Origin: Roseovarius tolerans
GTDB lineage: Bacteria; Pseudomonadota; Alphaproteobacteria; Rhodobacterales; Rhodobacteraceae
Length of the DNA: 64,000 nucleotides
Direction: 5' to 3'
Assembly (NCBI RefSeq): GCF_900109855.1
Contig: NZ_FOBO01000001.1
Location: 248,001 to 312,000 of the forward strand
The translations under genes and the position numbers were made by a program. The notes beneath the pieces were generated by a model that had not been told where the DNA came from, did not search any database, and saw nothing but the letters and a program-made list of their open reading frames with translations. Shown piece after piece: positions 1 through 9,800 of this stretch; the first letter of the stretch is position 1, and every line of letters begins with the position of its first letter.

Positions 1-1353
1 AAGGGTGACGTGTCGGGCATGGCGGTGGCGGGCAGCCCCGACCACAAGCTGCATGGCCCGTTCACCGAACGCGCGGAAAAGATCGGGTTCGAGGCGTTCC
101 GCTATGACAGTTTTCCGGTGGTGTTCTGGGATCTGTTCGGCGAGCAGGGCCACCCGGTTCGCACCACGATCGCCGAGATGGGGCCGCTCTTGCTGTCGCG
201 TCTGCTGGGTCTGTCGGATGCGCAGGAAGGCGTGCTCAACATCGCGTTTCGCGTGGCCGACGAAGAGGGAATGCCGCTGCTCGATCTCGATGACATCCGG
301 GCGCTGCTGCTCTGGGTGGGTGAGAATGCGGATGAGTTGTCGCTGCGCTATGGCAATGTGGCGGCGGCCTCGGTGGGGGCGATTCAGCGGTCGCTGCTGG
401 TGCTGGAAAACCAGGGGGCGGCGCATTTCTTTGGCGAACCGGCGCTTGATCTGGCCGATCTGATGCAGGTCACGCCCGAGGGGCGCGGCCATGTCAACAT
501 CCTTGCCGCTGACCGTCTGGTGCAGTCGCCGCAGCTTTATGCCACCTTCCTGCTGTGGCTCCTGTCGGAACTCTTTGAGACGTTGCCCGAGGTGGGCAAC
601 CCCGACAAGCCGAAGCTGGTCTTTTTCTTCGACGAGGCGCATCTTCTGTTCGATGACGCGCCCAAGGTGCTGGTGGACAAGGTCGAGCAGGTGGCGCGGC
701 TCATTCGCTCCAAGGGGGTGGGGGTGTATTTCATCACCCAGAATCCCGATGACGTGCCCGAGGATGTGCTGGGGCAATTGGGCAACCGATTTCAGCATGC
801 GTTGCGCGCCTTTACCGCGCGCGATCAAAAGGCGTTGCGCCGGGCCGCGGAAACCTATCGCCCCAATCCGAGGTTCGATACCGGCGACGCGATCCGTGAC
901 GTTGGCGTGGGCGAGGCTGTGACCTCGATGCTGGAGGGCAAGGGGGTGCCGGGGGTGGTCGAGCGCACGCTCATTCGCCCGCCCGCGACGCAGCTTGGCC
1001 CCTGTGACCCCGAGACCCGGCGTGCGTTGATCGCCGCCTCGCCGGTGGCGGGTAAATACGACACCGCGATCGACCGGCATTCGGCGCATGAGATGCTGGC
1101 CGAACGGGCCGAGGCGGCGGCGAAGGCGGCCGAAGCAGCCGAGGCCGAGGTGGCGGCGGAAGAAGAGAAGGCCCGCGAGTTCAAGGCCGCGCGCCGCTAT
1201 TCCGGCGGGGCGAGCCCGGGGCGTGCGCGCCGGGTGTCGGGCTCGGACGGGATCGGCGGGGCGCTGGCCTCGGCGCTGGTCAAGGAGCTGAAGGGCACCA
1301 CGGGGCGGCGCATCGTGCGCGGTATTCTGGGCGGGCTCTTCAAGGGGCGTTGA
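1..1353 (+). CDS. HerA-like helicase/ATPase, DUF853 (YjgR) family, 5'-truncated by window edge
   Basis: The reading frame is open to base 1, so the N-terminus, including the expected Walker A loop, lies outside the window. The visible 450 residues contain a Walker B-like stretch KLVFFFDEAHLLF (around base 615-650), a following VYFITQNPDDVPEDVLGQ sensor-like segment, and a C-terminal Ala/Glu-rich helix leading into a basic Gly/Arg tail. This combination is typical of the DUF853/YjgR branch of the HerA-FtsK superfamily, predicted hexameric ATPases whose cellular role is poorly defined. The downstream helicase gene is separated by 301 bases that carry inverted repeats, so the two are probably separate transcription units. 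Family assignment is firm; function is not established. Confidence 0.9.
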   Translation, partial: KGDVSGMAVAGSPDHKLHGPFTERAEKIGFEAFRYDSFPVVFWDLFGEQGHPVRTTIAEMGPLLLSRLLGLSDAQEGVLNIAFRVADEEGMPLLDLDDIRALLLWVGENADELSLRYGNVAAASVGAIQRSLLVLENQGAAHFFGEPALDLADLMQVTPEGRGHVNILAADRLVQSPQLYATFLLWLLSELFETLPEVGNPDKPKLVFFFDEAHLLFDDAPKVLVDKVEQVARLIRSKGVGVYFITQNPDDVPEDVLGQLGNRFQHALRAFTARDQKALRRAAETYRPNPRFDTGDAIRDVGVGEAVTSMLEGKGVPGVVERTLIRPPATQLGPCDPETRRALIAASPVAGKYDTAIDRHSAHEMLAERAEAAAKAAEAAEAEVAAEEEKAREFKAARRYSGGASPGRARRVSGSDGIGGALASALVKELKGTTGRRIVRGILGGLFKGR

Positions 1354-1397
1354 CGCGCGCGCGGCGGATACGGTAGGCGTGCCGCAGCGCTTGACTT

Positions 1398-1447
1398 TCA
1401 CGCGGCAGGCCGCCATAGCACCCCAACCGACATTTCCTGCCGCGTGA
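1398..1447. repeat. 12-bp perfect inverted repeat, large hairpin
   Basis: Arms TCACGCGGCAGG (1398-1409) and CCTGCCGCGTGA (1436-1447) are perfect complements separated by 26 bases. No T-run follows, so it is not a standard intrinsic terminator. It sits in the 301-base gap 1354-1654, which contains no gene. Confidence 0.75.
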
Positions 1448-1489
1448 GCAGCACGGCCCCTGAAACGGGGCGACCCATATGAAATGTCG
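1428..1489 (+). promoter_or_regulatory. Candidate structured leader upstream of the DEAD-box helicase
   Basis: CGACATTTC (1428-1436) is perfectly complementary to GAAATGTCG (1481-1489). Between them lie two small hairpins, CTGC/GCAG (1437-1451) and GCCCC/GGGGC with loop TGAAAC (1456-1471). Together they could fold as a three-way junction. A -35-like TTGACT (1391-1396) with a weak -10-like CATAGC 17 bases on (1414-1419) would start transcription near 1426, just before this element. The rest of the gap, about 1490-1654, has a further stem GGTGCA/TGCACC (1571-1576, 1609-1614) and the helicase Shine-Dalgarno sequence. The fold is my inference. Confidence 0.4.
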
Positions 1490-1654
1490 CGGACCTGTTC
1501 CCAAAATCACGCGTGGGGCCAAACACCTGTCGGAAGGCGGGGGCAATCGGCCCTTTGTCTTGGCCCGTCAGGTGCAACCACGACGACCGGGCGGTGATCT
1601 TTGCCGCCTGCACCGGGCTTTGGGCAGATGTCCTGGCCCCCGAAAGGATACGAT

Positions 1655-2947
1655 TTGAACCTCTTTGACGAAATGGGCCTGCCCCAATCGCTCACCCGCA
1701 AGCTGGCCGCGTCTGGCATCACCGAACCCACCCCGATCCAGACCCATGCCATTCCGCATGCCCTGAACGGCGAGGATGTGCTGGGCCTTGCGCAGACCGG
1801 CACCGGCAAGACCATGGCCTTTGGCCTGCCGCTGATTACCGCGCTGATGGAGGCGCCGGGCAAACCCGCGCCCAAGACGATCCGCAGCCTGATCCTTGCG
1901 CCGACGCGCGAGTTGGCCGGGCAGATCCGCGACGCGCTTTTGCCGCTGGTCAAGGACAGCCCGATCAAGATCAACCTCGTGGTCGGCGGCGCGTCGATCA
2001 ATCCGCAGATCAAGCGGCTGGATCAGGGAACCGATATCCTGGTGGCGACACCGGGCCGGTTGCTCGACCTTATCGACCGCCGTGCCGTGCGGCTCGACGC
2101 CGCGCGGTTCCTCGTGCTCGACGAGGCCGATCAGATGCTCGATCTGGGCTTTATCCACGCGCTGCGCCGGATCGCTGGGCTGCTGGCCGCCGAGCGTCAG
2201 ACCATGCTCTTTTCAGCGACCATGCCCAAGCAGATGGAAGAGATCGCGAGCAGCTATCTGACCCATCCCAAGCGGGTGCAGGTCAGCCCTCCGGGCAAGG
2301 CCGCCGACAAGGTCACGCAAGAGGTGCATTTCATCGCCAAGGCCGCCAAGCCCGATCTGCTGATCGAGCTTCTGGGCAAGCACAAGGGCGAGTTGGCGCT
2401 GGTTTTCGGTCGCACCAAGCACGGCTCTGACAAGCTGGCGCGCAAGCTGGAGCAGGCCGGATTCTCGGTCGCCGCGATCCATGGCAACAAGAGCCAGGGC
2501 CAGCGCGAACGGGCGCTCAAGGCGTTCCGGGATGGTCAGGTCAAGGTACTCGTGGCCACCGACGTGGCGGCGCGCGGCCTTGATATTCCGGATGTGAAAC
2601 ACGTCTACAATTTCGAGTTGCCGAACGTGCCAGACAACTATGTCCACCGCATCGGGCGCACTGCGCGCGCGGGCAAGGACGGGGCGGCGATCGCGTTTTG
2701 CGCACCCGACGAGATGGGCGAATTGAAGGATATCCAGAAGGTTCTGGGCACCACGATCCCGGTGGCCTCGGGCCGTCCGTGGGAAGTGCTGCCCGATCCC
2801 AAGGAGAAGAAACCGCAGGGCCGTGGCGGGCCGCGTCGTCGCGGTGGCGGCGGTGGTGGCTTTGGCGGCGGTGCCGGGGAGGGCAAACCCGGCGGCGGGC
2901 GGCGTCGCGGTGGCGGTGGCGGCCGGGCCCGGTCGAACGCGGCGTAA
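1655..2947 (+). CDS. DEAD-box ATP-dependent RNA helicase, RhlE-like
   Basis: About 430 residues with the full DEAD-box set: Q motif TEPTPIQ, motif I AQTGTGKT (residues 46-53), PTRELA, DEAD (156-159), SAT, and HRIGRTARAG near the end of the RecA2 domain, followed by a low-complexity Arg/Gly tail like those that bind RNA in RhlE proteins. Such enzymes unwind short RNA duplexes in ribosome assembly or mRNA decay. I chose the TTG at 1655 because AAGGA (1644-1648) lies six bases upstream and the protein then begins MNLFDEMGL, the usual family N-terminus. In-frame ATG 1628 and TTG 1601 lack a good Shine-Dalgarno sequence. It is preceded by a structured intergenic region that may be its leader. Confidence 0.93.
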   Translation: MNLFDEMGLPQSLTRKLAASGITEPTPIQTHAIPHALNGEDVLGLAQTGTGKTMAFGLPLITALMEAPGKPAPKTIRSLILAPTRELAGQIRDALLPLVKDSPIKINLVVGGASINPQIKRLDQGTDILVATPGRLLDLIDRRAVRLDAARFLVLDEADQMLDLGFIHALRRIAGLLAAERQTMLFSATMPKQMEEIASSYLTHPKRVQVSPPGKAADKVTQEVHFIAKAAKPDLLIELLGKHKGELALVFGRTKHGSDKLARKLEQAGFSVAAIHGNKSQGQRERALKAFRDGQVKVLVATDVAARGLDIPDVKHVYNFELPNVPDNYVHRIGRTARAGKDGAAIAFCAPDEMGELKDIQKVLGTTIPVASGRPWEVLPDPKEKKPQGRGGPRRRGGGGGGFGGGAGEGKPGGGRRRGGGGGRARSNAA

Positions 2948-3043
2948 GCGCGGGGGATTGGGCTGGGGTGGACCTTTGCCGTTAACGAGATGAGCCGCGC
3001 GGGGCAGAGCTTGAACGGAAGCGTGAGGCCAAGACCTGCGCTG

Positions 3044-3280
3044 CTATCCCCGCGACAGCCGCGCCGCGCGCCCGCCCCGGCGCTTTTTCAGCAATCCGGC
3101 GCGGTCGGGCAGGGCGGCCATCACCTCGCGCCGCTCGGTGCCGCTCATCTTCGACCAGCGGGTGATCTCGTCGATCGAGCGCAGGCAGCCGGTGCAGATC
3201 CGTGCCTCGGGGTGCACCACGCAGACCCGCACGCAGGGGCTTTCGACCTCGTCGCGCTGCCATGGTGTTTCATCCGTCAT
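3044..3280 (-). CDS. DUF1289 domain protein
   Basis: A 78-residue protein with four cysteines in the pattern C16-x3-C20 ... C29-x2-C32, within ESPCVRVC and ICTGCLRS, characteristic of DUF1289 and suggestive of a metal site. The C-terminus is basic. Function is unknown. It starts inside the last codons of ruvX (11-base overlap), so it is the third gene of a ccmI-ruvX-DUF1289 minus-strand operon and is likely translationally coupled. Confidence 0.88.
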   Translation of the reverse strand: MTDETPWQRDEVESPCVRVCVVHPEARICTGCLRSIDEITRWSKMSGTERREVMAALPDRAGLLKKRRGGRAARLSRG

Positions 3281-3752
3281 GCTCTGCCCTCATGTGTCCC
3301 ATCCGGTCCAGCACCCCTTGCAGGATATAGGATGCGGCGACGCTGTCGATCACCTCGGAACGACGCTTTCGTGTCGCATCCGCCTCCAGCAGGGCGCGTT
3401 CGGCGGCCACGGTGGACAGGCGTTCGTCCCAGAAGCTGATCGGCAGATCGGAGAGCCGTTCCAGATTGCGGGCAAAGGCGCGGGTGGATTGGCACCTTGG
3501 GCCCTCGCTGCCATCCATGTTGCGCGGCAGGCCGAGGATGATCCCGCCCACCTCGCGCGCCGCGATGACCTTTAGCAGATGCGCGGCATCGAGGGTGAAT
3601 TTCTGACGCTTTACCGTCTCATGCGGGCTGGCCACCGACCAGAGCCGGTCCGAGAGCGCGACGCCGATGGTCTTGGTCCCCAGATCGAGACCCATCACGG
3701 CCCGCGCGCGCGGCAGCGCGGCGGCGAATTCGGCGATATCCTCGACGATCAC
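3270..3752 (-). CDS. ruvX: Holliday junction resolvase-like RuvX (YqgF family)
   Basis: 160 residues with the YqgF RNase H-like fold signature: VMGLDLGTKTIGVALSD near residues 19-35 with the first acidic residue, the central GLPRNMDGSEG loop, DERLST, and a C-terminal DSVAASYIL with the last Asp. YqgF proteins are annotated as putative Holliday junction resolvases; in E. coli the essential role is linked to 16S rRNA 5'-end maturation, so the biochemical role here is inferred. The start is GTG, overlapping the ccmI stop codon as GTGA, which implies coupling. Confidence 0.93.
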   Translation of the reverse strand: MIVEDIAEFAAALPRARAVMGLDLGTKTIGVALSDRLWSVASPHETVKRQKFTLDAAHLLKVIAAREVGGIILGLPRNMDGSEGPRCQSTRAFARNLERLSDLPISFWDERLSTVAAERALLEADATRKRRSEVIDSVAASYILQGVLDRMGHMRAEHDG

Positions 3753-4981
3753 TCTGCCACGCCCGCGTTCTCTGCCGCCGCCCGCACGGTGGCAAGGCGA
3801 CGCGGGAAATCAGCAAAGACCGCCTGCGCTTCGGACCAGATGCGGCGGGCGCGGTTGGTCTCGCCCAGCACGCCGTAGGCGTTGATCAGCCGCGCCCAGT
3901 CTTCGGCGGTGCCGCCCTCGTCGGCCAGACGGCTCGCCAGCCCGGCCACCATGCCGCGGATCATCTCCTGCCGGGCCTCGGGGTCCATCTCTCCTGCAGC
4001 CTCGATATCGCCCGCCGAGGGGCCGGGCGCGCTGCCCTGCTGCGGCAGTTCATAGCGTTCGCCCGCGCGCGCCGCCAGTTCCTCGATGCCGGCGCGAATG
4101 GGCGGCACCCAGGGCGCGTCGGGTGTGCTCTCCTCCAGCAGGTCGCGCCACAGGCGGAACGCGGTGTCGGGGCGGTCGATCTGCGTCATGTAGAGACCAA
4201 GGTAGAAGCGGGCCGTCGGGGCGCGCGGGTCGCGGGCGAGGGCGTCGCGTAGTGCTGCCTCGGCATCGCGCGAGACATAGCCGCTGGTGGCGTTGATCAT
4301 CAATTCGGCCAGCGTGGCGTAATCCTCGGCGGTGGCCGCCTCGCCCTTCACCTCGATGAGCTGCGCCTGCGCGGTGCGCGCCGCCTCCATGTTGCCGAGC
4401 GCTGCCTCGCTGCGCACCAGAAAGCGCAGGCCCTGCTGGTCATTGGGCCGCTCCGCCACCGTCTCGCGCAGCCGCTCGACCAGCGCCATATAGTCGTCGC
4501 TGGTGCCATCGGGCAGGCCGGTTTCCTGCGGGGCAAAGCGGGCTTCGGCCGCTTCCTGGTCCAGTCGTTCGGCGCGCGCGGCCTCGGAATTGGCGATCCG
4601 GGTGGCCATGGGCAGATCGCCGTAACCCGGCGCGCCGATCTGCGAATAAAGCAGCACGCCACCGCCGGTGATCACCGCCACCACCGCACCGGCCATCGCC
4701 ATCCCAAGCGCCTTGGGCTGCCCGCCGCTCTCGCCGCCCGCACGCAGTAGTGCGTCGGCGGCGAGGATCTTGCGCGAAATCTCGGCGCGCAGCCGTTCGG
4801 CATCCTCGGCCTCCAGCACGCCGCGCTTGAGGTCGCGGTCGATCTCGCGCAGCTGATCGCGGTAGACGTCGAGGTCATAGGCTGCGGGCGGTGCCTCGCC
4901 CACGCGACCACGCATGAGGGTCAGCCCCAGAATGGCCCCGACCCCGATCGCAAGGGCCGCCACGATGATCCAGAATGCCAT
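3749..4981 (-). CDS. ccmI: c-type cytochrome biogenesis protein CcmI
   Basis: About 410 residues. An N-terminal membrane segment (MAFWIIVAALAIGVGAILGL) is followed by a cytoplasmic coiled region and a second hydrophobic segment near residues 105-125, then a periplasmic TPR-rich domain, the CcmI architecture. CcmI binds apocytochrome c and delivers it to the CcmFH heme ligation complex. Start at ATG 4981, with AAGGAGAG just upstream; the longer frame to 5083 adds a non-family N-terminus. First gene of the minus-strand ccmI-ruvX-DUF1289 set and divergent from soxB. The other ccm genes are not in the window. Confidence 0.9.
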   Translation of the reverse strand: MAFWIIVAALAIGVGAILGLTLMRGRVGEAPPAAYDLDVYRDQLREIDRDLKRGVLEAEDAERLRAEISRKILAADALLRAGGESGGQPKALGMAMAGAVVAVITGGGVLLYSQIGAPGYGDLPMATRIANSEAARAERLDQEAAEARFAPQETGLPDGTSDDYMALVERLRETVAERPNDQQGLRFLVRSEAALGNMEAARTAQAQLIEVKGEAATAEDYATLAELMINATSGYVSRDAEAALRDALARDPRAPTARFYLGLYMTQIDRPDTAFRLWRDLLEESTPDAPWVPPIRAGIEELAARAGERYELPQQGSAPGPSAGDIEAAGEMDPEARQEMIRGMVAGLASRLADEGGTAEDWARLINAYGVLGETNRARRIWSEAQAVFADFPRRLATVRAAAENAGVAE

Positions 4982-5195
4982 GATCTCTCCTTGGGTGGTT
5001 GATCCCATGTAACGACACGCGCGCGCGGAAAAAAGAGGCATATGGTCACTTGGCCGTGGTCGCCCCGCGCTCCGATGTCGCAATGTCGCTATTGATGCTG
5101 AAATCGCCGCGCCGGGTATCCTTTCCTAAGCCCGTCCATCGCATTACGGTGCCAGCCGCAAACCCGTTGCGAATCCACCAACCCCGAGAGCGCGC

Positions 5196-6440
5196 ATGAA
5201 ACACTATTCCGCCTTTGCCGTCGCCCGCGAAGCCCTGCGTTACCACATGGGGTGGGAGCGCGCCTGGGCCTCGCCCGAGCCGAAGAAGAAATACGATGTC
5301 ATCATCGTGGGCGCGGGCGGGCACGGTCTGGCCACGGCCTATTACCTCGGCAAGAATTTCGGCATCACCAATGTCGCGATTTTGGAGAAGGGCTGGCTGG
5401 GGGGCGGCAATACGGGGCGCAACACCACCATTATCCGCTCCAACTACCTGCAGGACCCCTCGGCGGCGATCTATGAGAAATCCCGCTCGCTCTATGAGAC
5501 GCTGAGCCAGGATTTCAACTACAACATCATGTATTCGCCGCGCGGCGTGATCATGCTGGCGCAGACCGAGCATGAGGTGCGCGGCTATCAGCGCACGGCA
5601 CATGCCAACGCCTTGCAGGGCGTGACCACCGAATTCATCTCGCCCGCCCGCGTCAAGGAAATCGTGCCGATCATCAATCTCGACGGGCCGCGTTATCCGG
5701 TGCTGGGCGGTCTCTGGCAGGCGCGCGCGGGCACCGCGCGGCATGACGCCGTGGCCTGGGGCTATGCGCGGGCCTGTTCGGCCATGGGCATGGACATCAT
5801 CCAGAAATGCGAAGTCACTGGCATTTCCCGCGACAGGGGCAAGGTCACCGGTGTCACCACCAATCGCGGCGACATCGCCTGTGACAAGCTGGGGCTGGTC
5901 GTGGCCGGTCACTCCGGCCACCTCGCCGATATGGCAGGCTTCCGCCTGCCGATCGAAAGCGTGGCGCTGCAAGCCCTCGTCTCCGAGCCGATCAAGCCCT
6001 GCATGGATTGCGTCGTCATGGCCAACACCGTGCATGGCTACATGAGCCAGTCCGACAAGGGCGAGATGGTGATCGGCGGAGGCACCGACGGCTACAACAA
6101 CTACACGCAGCGCGGCTCGTTCCACCATGCCGAGGAAACCGTGCGCGCGCTGGTCGAGACCTTCCCGATGGTCGCGCGCCTCAAGATGCTGCGCCAATGG
6201 GGCGGGATCGTGGACGTGACCGGTGACCGCTCGCCGATCCTCAGCAAAACGCCCGTCGACGGCATCTTCATCAACTGCGGCTGGGGCACGGGTGGCTTCA
6301 AGGCGATCCCCGGCTCCGGCTGGGGCTTTGCCGAACTGATGGCCAAGGGCCACTCGCCGCTCTGCGACGAGTTCGGTCTGGACCGGTTCTATCAGGGCCG
6401 GTTCATTGACGAATCCGTCGCCGCTGGCGTCGCGCACTAA
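5196..6440 (+). CDS. soxB: Sarcosine oxidase subunit beta
   Basis: 414 residues with an N-terminal FAD-binding Rossmann motif VIIVGAGGHGLATAYYLGK (glycines around 39-44) and the C-terminal GWGTGGFKAIPGSG segment of DAO-type oxidases. In the heterotetrameric enzyme the beta subunit carries non-covalent FAD, where sarcosine is oxidised, and the covalent FMN that reacts with oxygen. It is first of soxBDAG, in canonical order, with 14 bases to soxD. Products are glycine, peroxide and 5,10-methylene-THF, so the operon belongs to methylated-amine and betaine/creatine breakdown and C1 metabolism. Length is normal for the family. Confidence 0.97.
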   Translation: MKHYSAFAVAREALRYHMGWERAWASPEPKKKYDVIIVGAGGHGLATAYYLGKNFGITNVAILEKGWLGGGNTGRNTTIIRSNYLQDPSAAIYEKSRSLYETLSQDFNYNIMYSPRGVIMLAQTEHEVRGYQRTAHANALQGVTTEFISPARVKEIVPIINLDGPRYPVLGGLWQARAGTARHDAVAWGYARACSAMGMDIIQKCEVTGISRDRGKVTGVTTNRGDIACDKLGLVVAGHSGHLADMAGFRLPIESVALQALVSEPIKPCMDCVVMANTVHGYMSQSDKGEMVIGGGTDGYNNYTQRGSFHHAEETVRALVETFPMVARLKMLRQWGGIVDVTGDRSPILSKTPVDGIFINCGWGTGGFKAIPGSGWGFAELMAKGHSPLCDEFGLDRFYQGRFIDESVAAGVAH

Positions 6441-6454
6441 GGAGGACTTGACCC

Positions 6455-6784
6455 ATGCTGATCCTCACCTGCCCCTGCTGCGGCGTTACGGGCGAAGAGA
6501 CCGAATTTCATCAGGGCGGCGAGGCGCATCTCAAGCGCCATGGCCCCGGCGCGTCGGATGACGAGTTTCACACCTATATGTTCGCCAAGGAAAACCCCAA
6601 GGGCGTGCATTTCGAGCGGTGGCGGCACAATAATGGCTGCGGCAAGTGGTTCCACGCGGCGCGCGATACGGTGACGCTGGAGGTCTACGGCACGTACCCC
6701 GCGCAAACGCTGGAGCCGCCGCAGGACATCCGCGACGCGATCACCGCCAAGCGCCCCGGCTGGACATGGCGGGACTTCGCATGA
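6455..6784 (+). CDS. soxD: Sarcosine oxidase subunit delta
   Basis: 109 residues. The N-terminal CPCCG (C6, C9) and the later RHNNGC (H58, C62) form the zinc site known for the delta subunit of heterotetrameric sarcosine oxidase; the GCGKWFHAARDT segment is diagnostic. The subunit is structural and wraps the alpha/beta core. A ribosome site (AAGGAGGA) lies directly after the soxB stop. The 64 bases between this gene and soxA contain a short motif found again at 48087. Confidence 0.96.
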   Translation: MLILTCPCCGVTGEETEFHQGGEAHLKRHGPGASDDEFHTYMFAKENPKGVHFERWRHNNGCGKWFHAARDTVTLEVYGTYPAQTLEPPQDIRDAITAKRPGWTWRDFA

Positions 6785-6787
6785 CCC

Positions 6788-6809
6788 TTCATCTTGCCAA
6801 AAATACTCA
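6788..6809 (+). repeat. Short dispersed motif, copy 1 (within sox operon)
   Basis: A 22-base motif, TTCATCTTG followed by CCAAAAATACTCA, in the soxD-soxA gap. A second copy at 48087-48108 differs at only three positions. Lying inside an operon, it is unlikely to be a terminator. Confidence 0.5.
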
Positions 6810-6848
6810 CAAAACAACGCCCGCCCGCCGGGCCCGAGGGTTCAAGAC

Positions 6849-9800
6849 ATGAGCACACGTCTGGCCAAGACCGGTCGCCTCGTCGATCACAGCCGCGCCA
6901 TCGAATTCACCTTCAACGGCAAGCGCCTGAAGGGCCATCCCGGCGATACGCTCGCCTCGGCGCTGCTGGCGAATGATCAGATGCTGGTGGGCCGGTCGTT
7001 CAAGTATCACCGCCCGCGCGGTATCGTGGCGAGCGGGGCCGAAGAGCCCAATGCGCTTGTCGGTCTGGGCGAAGGCACCCGGTTCGAGCCCAATCAGCGC
7101 GTCACCACGACCGAATTGTTCGACGGGCTGACCTGCATCAGCCAGAACCACTGGCCGAGCCTCGATTTCGATATCGGCGCGGTCAACACACACCTGTCGC
7201 GCTTCCTGCCTGCGGGCTTTTACTACAAGATGTTCATCCATCCCCGCCCGTTCTGGAAACATGTCTACGAGCCGTTCATCCGTCAGTCGGCGGGTCTGGG
7301 CAAGGCGTCCAATCCCGGTGATCCGGACCGGTATGAGCATTTCTATTACTTCTGTGACGTGCTCGTGGTGGGCGGCGGTGTCGCTGGTCTGCAGGCGGCA
7401 CTCGCGGCGGCAGAGGCCGGATCAAAGGTCATGCTGATCGAGCAGACCGCCCATTGGGGCGGGCGGTCGCCTGTGGATGGTGGAGAGGTGGACGGCCAGC
7501 CGGTCGCGGAGTGGGTCGATGCCACGATTGCTAAACTGCAAGGCATGCCCAACGTCACCCTGCGCAATCGCTGCATGGGTGCAGGGGTCTACGATCAAGG
7601 CTATGCGCTCGGCTATGAGCGTGTTGCCGATCACACCCCCGGCAGCGATGCCCCCCGCCACCGCCTCTGGCGCATCCGCGCAGGCCAGATCGTGACCGCC
7701 ACTGGCGCCATCGAGCGGCCGCTGAGCTTTGCGGGCAACGATGTTCCCGGCGTCATGCTCGCCTCGGCCATTCGCGATTACGCGGTCGATTTCGGTGTCT
7801 CCATCGGTGATCGCACCGTGGTTGTCACTAACAATGACGACGCCTATCGCACCGCCATCACGCTCAAGCAGCTTGGCCTTGAAATCCCCGTCATCCTCGA
7901 CGCCCGTCAATCGGGCGGCGGTGCCTTGGCCGATGAGGCGCGCGCGCTTGGCATCCGCGTCGAGAACGGCAAGGGCATCGCAAAGGTCAAGGGCGGCAAG
8001 CGCGTGACCGGCGTCGCCATCTGCGCGCAGGCGGGCGAAGGCGCGGTGCTGGAAGAGATCGCATGCGACGCGGTCGCGATGTCAGGCGGCTGGTCGCCGG
8101 TTGTGCACCTCTGGTCGCATTGCGGTGGCAAGCTCATTTGGGACGAGGCGAGCGCGCATTTCCGCCCCGACCCGGATCAACCGCCGAAAGGCGCCAAGGG
8201 CGAGGGTTTCGTGATCCCAGCCGGGGCGGCCAATGGCGCGGGCGATCTGGCCAGTGTCGTGTCCGATGCGCATGCCGCAGGGCAGGCGGCGGCCAAGGCC
8301 ATGGGCCATAAGCCGAAGGGCAAGGCCCCCAAGGCCAGCACTTCGGAGGAGGCCCCGATGCAGCCCGTCTGGCTCATGCCGCAGGGTGCGGGCATCAAGC
8401 TGCGGATGAAATCCTGGCTTGATTACCAGAACGATGTGAAGGTGTCGGACGTGCAACTCGCCGCGCGCGAAGGCTATGAGAGCGTCGAGCATGCCAAGCG
8501 TTACACCACGCTCGGCATGGCCACGGATCAGGGCAAGCTGAGCAATATCAACGGGTTGGCTATCCTGTCGGATGCGCTCAACCAGCCTATTCCGCAGACC
8601 GGCACGACCACCTTCCGCCCGCCCTATACGCCGATTTCTCTGTCGTCGATCGCGGGCGAGGCCAAGGGCGAGATCTTTCAGCCGATCCGCAAGACCCCGA
8701 TGCATGGCTGGCACGAGGCCAATGGCGCGGATTTCGAGCCGGTCGGGCAATGGCGTCGCCCCTATTGCTTTCCGAAGGGCGAAGAGGGTCGCCACGAGGC
8801 CGTGAACCGCGAGATCAAGCAGACCCGGGCCAGCCTTGCGCTGCTCGATGCCTCGACCCTTGGCAAGATCATAGTCAAGGGACCGGATGCGGGCCGCTTC
8901 ATGGACGTGCTCTATACCAACATGATGTCCACGCTGAAGCCGGGGCGCTGCCGCTACGGCCTGATGTGCAACGAGAACGGCTTTCTGATGGATGACGGTG
9001 TGGTGGCGCGGCTGGATGAGGAGACGTTCCTTGTCCACACCACCACTGGCGGGGCGGAATCGATCCATGGCCACATGGAAGACTGGCTGCAATGCGAATG
9101 GTGGGACTGGAAGGTCTATACCGCCAATGTCACCGAGCAATATGCGCAGGTGGGCGTTGCGGGGCCGAATTCGCGCAAGGTGATCGAAAAGCTGACCGAG
9201 GACGATATCAGCGCCGATGCGCTGACCTTCATGGGCTGGACCGAGATCACCGTGGCGGGCATACCGGCGCGTGTGTTCCGCATTTCCTTTGCCGGTGAGC
9301 TGAGTTTCGAGCTGTCGGTGCCCGCAAGCCATGGTCGCGCCCTCTGGGATGCGCTGCTGGAGGCGGGCGAGGAATACGGGGTCATGCCCTACGGAACCGA
9401 GGCGATGCACGTGATGCGCGCCGAGAAGGGGTTCATCATGATCGGGGACGAGACGGACGGCACGGTCATCCCGCAGGACCTGAACATGGACTGGGCGATT
9501 TCCAAGAAGAAAGACGACTATCTTGGCAAACGCGCGCAGGAGCGTGAGCATATGGCCGATCCCAACCGCTGGAAGCTGGTAGGGCTGGAGACGCTCGAGG
9601 GTGAGGTGCTGCCTGATGGGGCCTATGCGACGGCCCCGGGCACGAACGCCAACGGTCAGCGCAATACGCAGGGCCGCGTGACCTCCACCTACCACTCGCC
9701 CACGCTTGGGCGTGGCATCGCCATGGGGCTTGTGCATCACGGGCCGGACCGCATGGGCGAGGTGCTGGAATTCCCAAAGGTCGACGGCGGTATCGTCAAG

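Noticed and set aside
5046-6437. 463-residue antisense frame over soxB
   Set aside because: Shadow of soxB produced by third-position GC bias.
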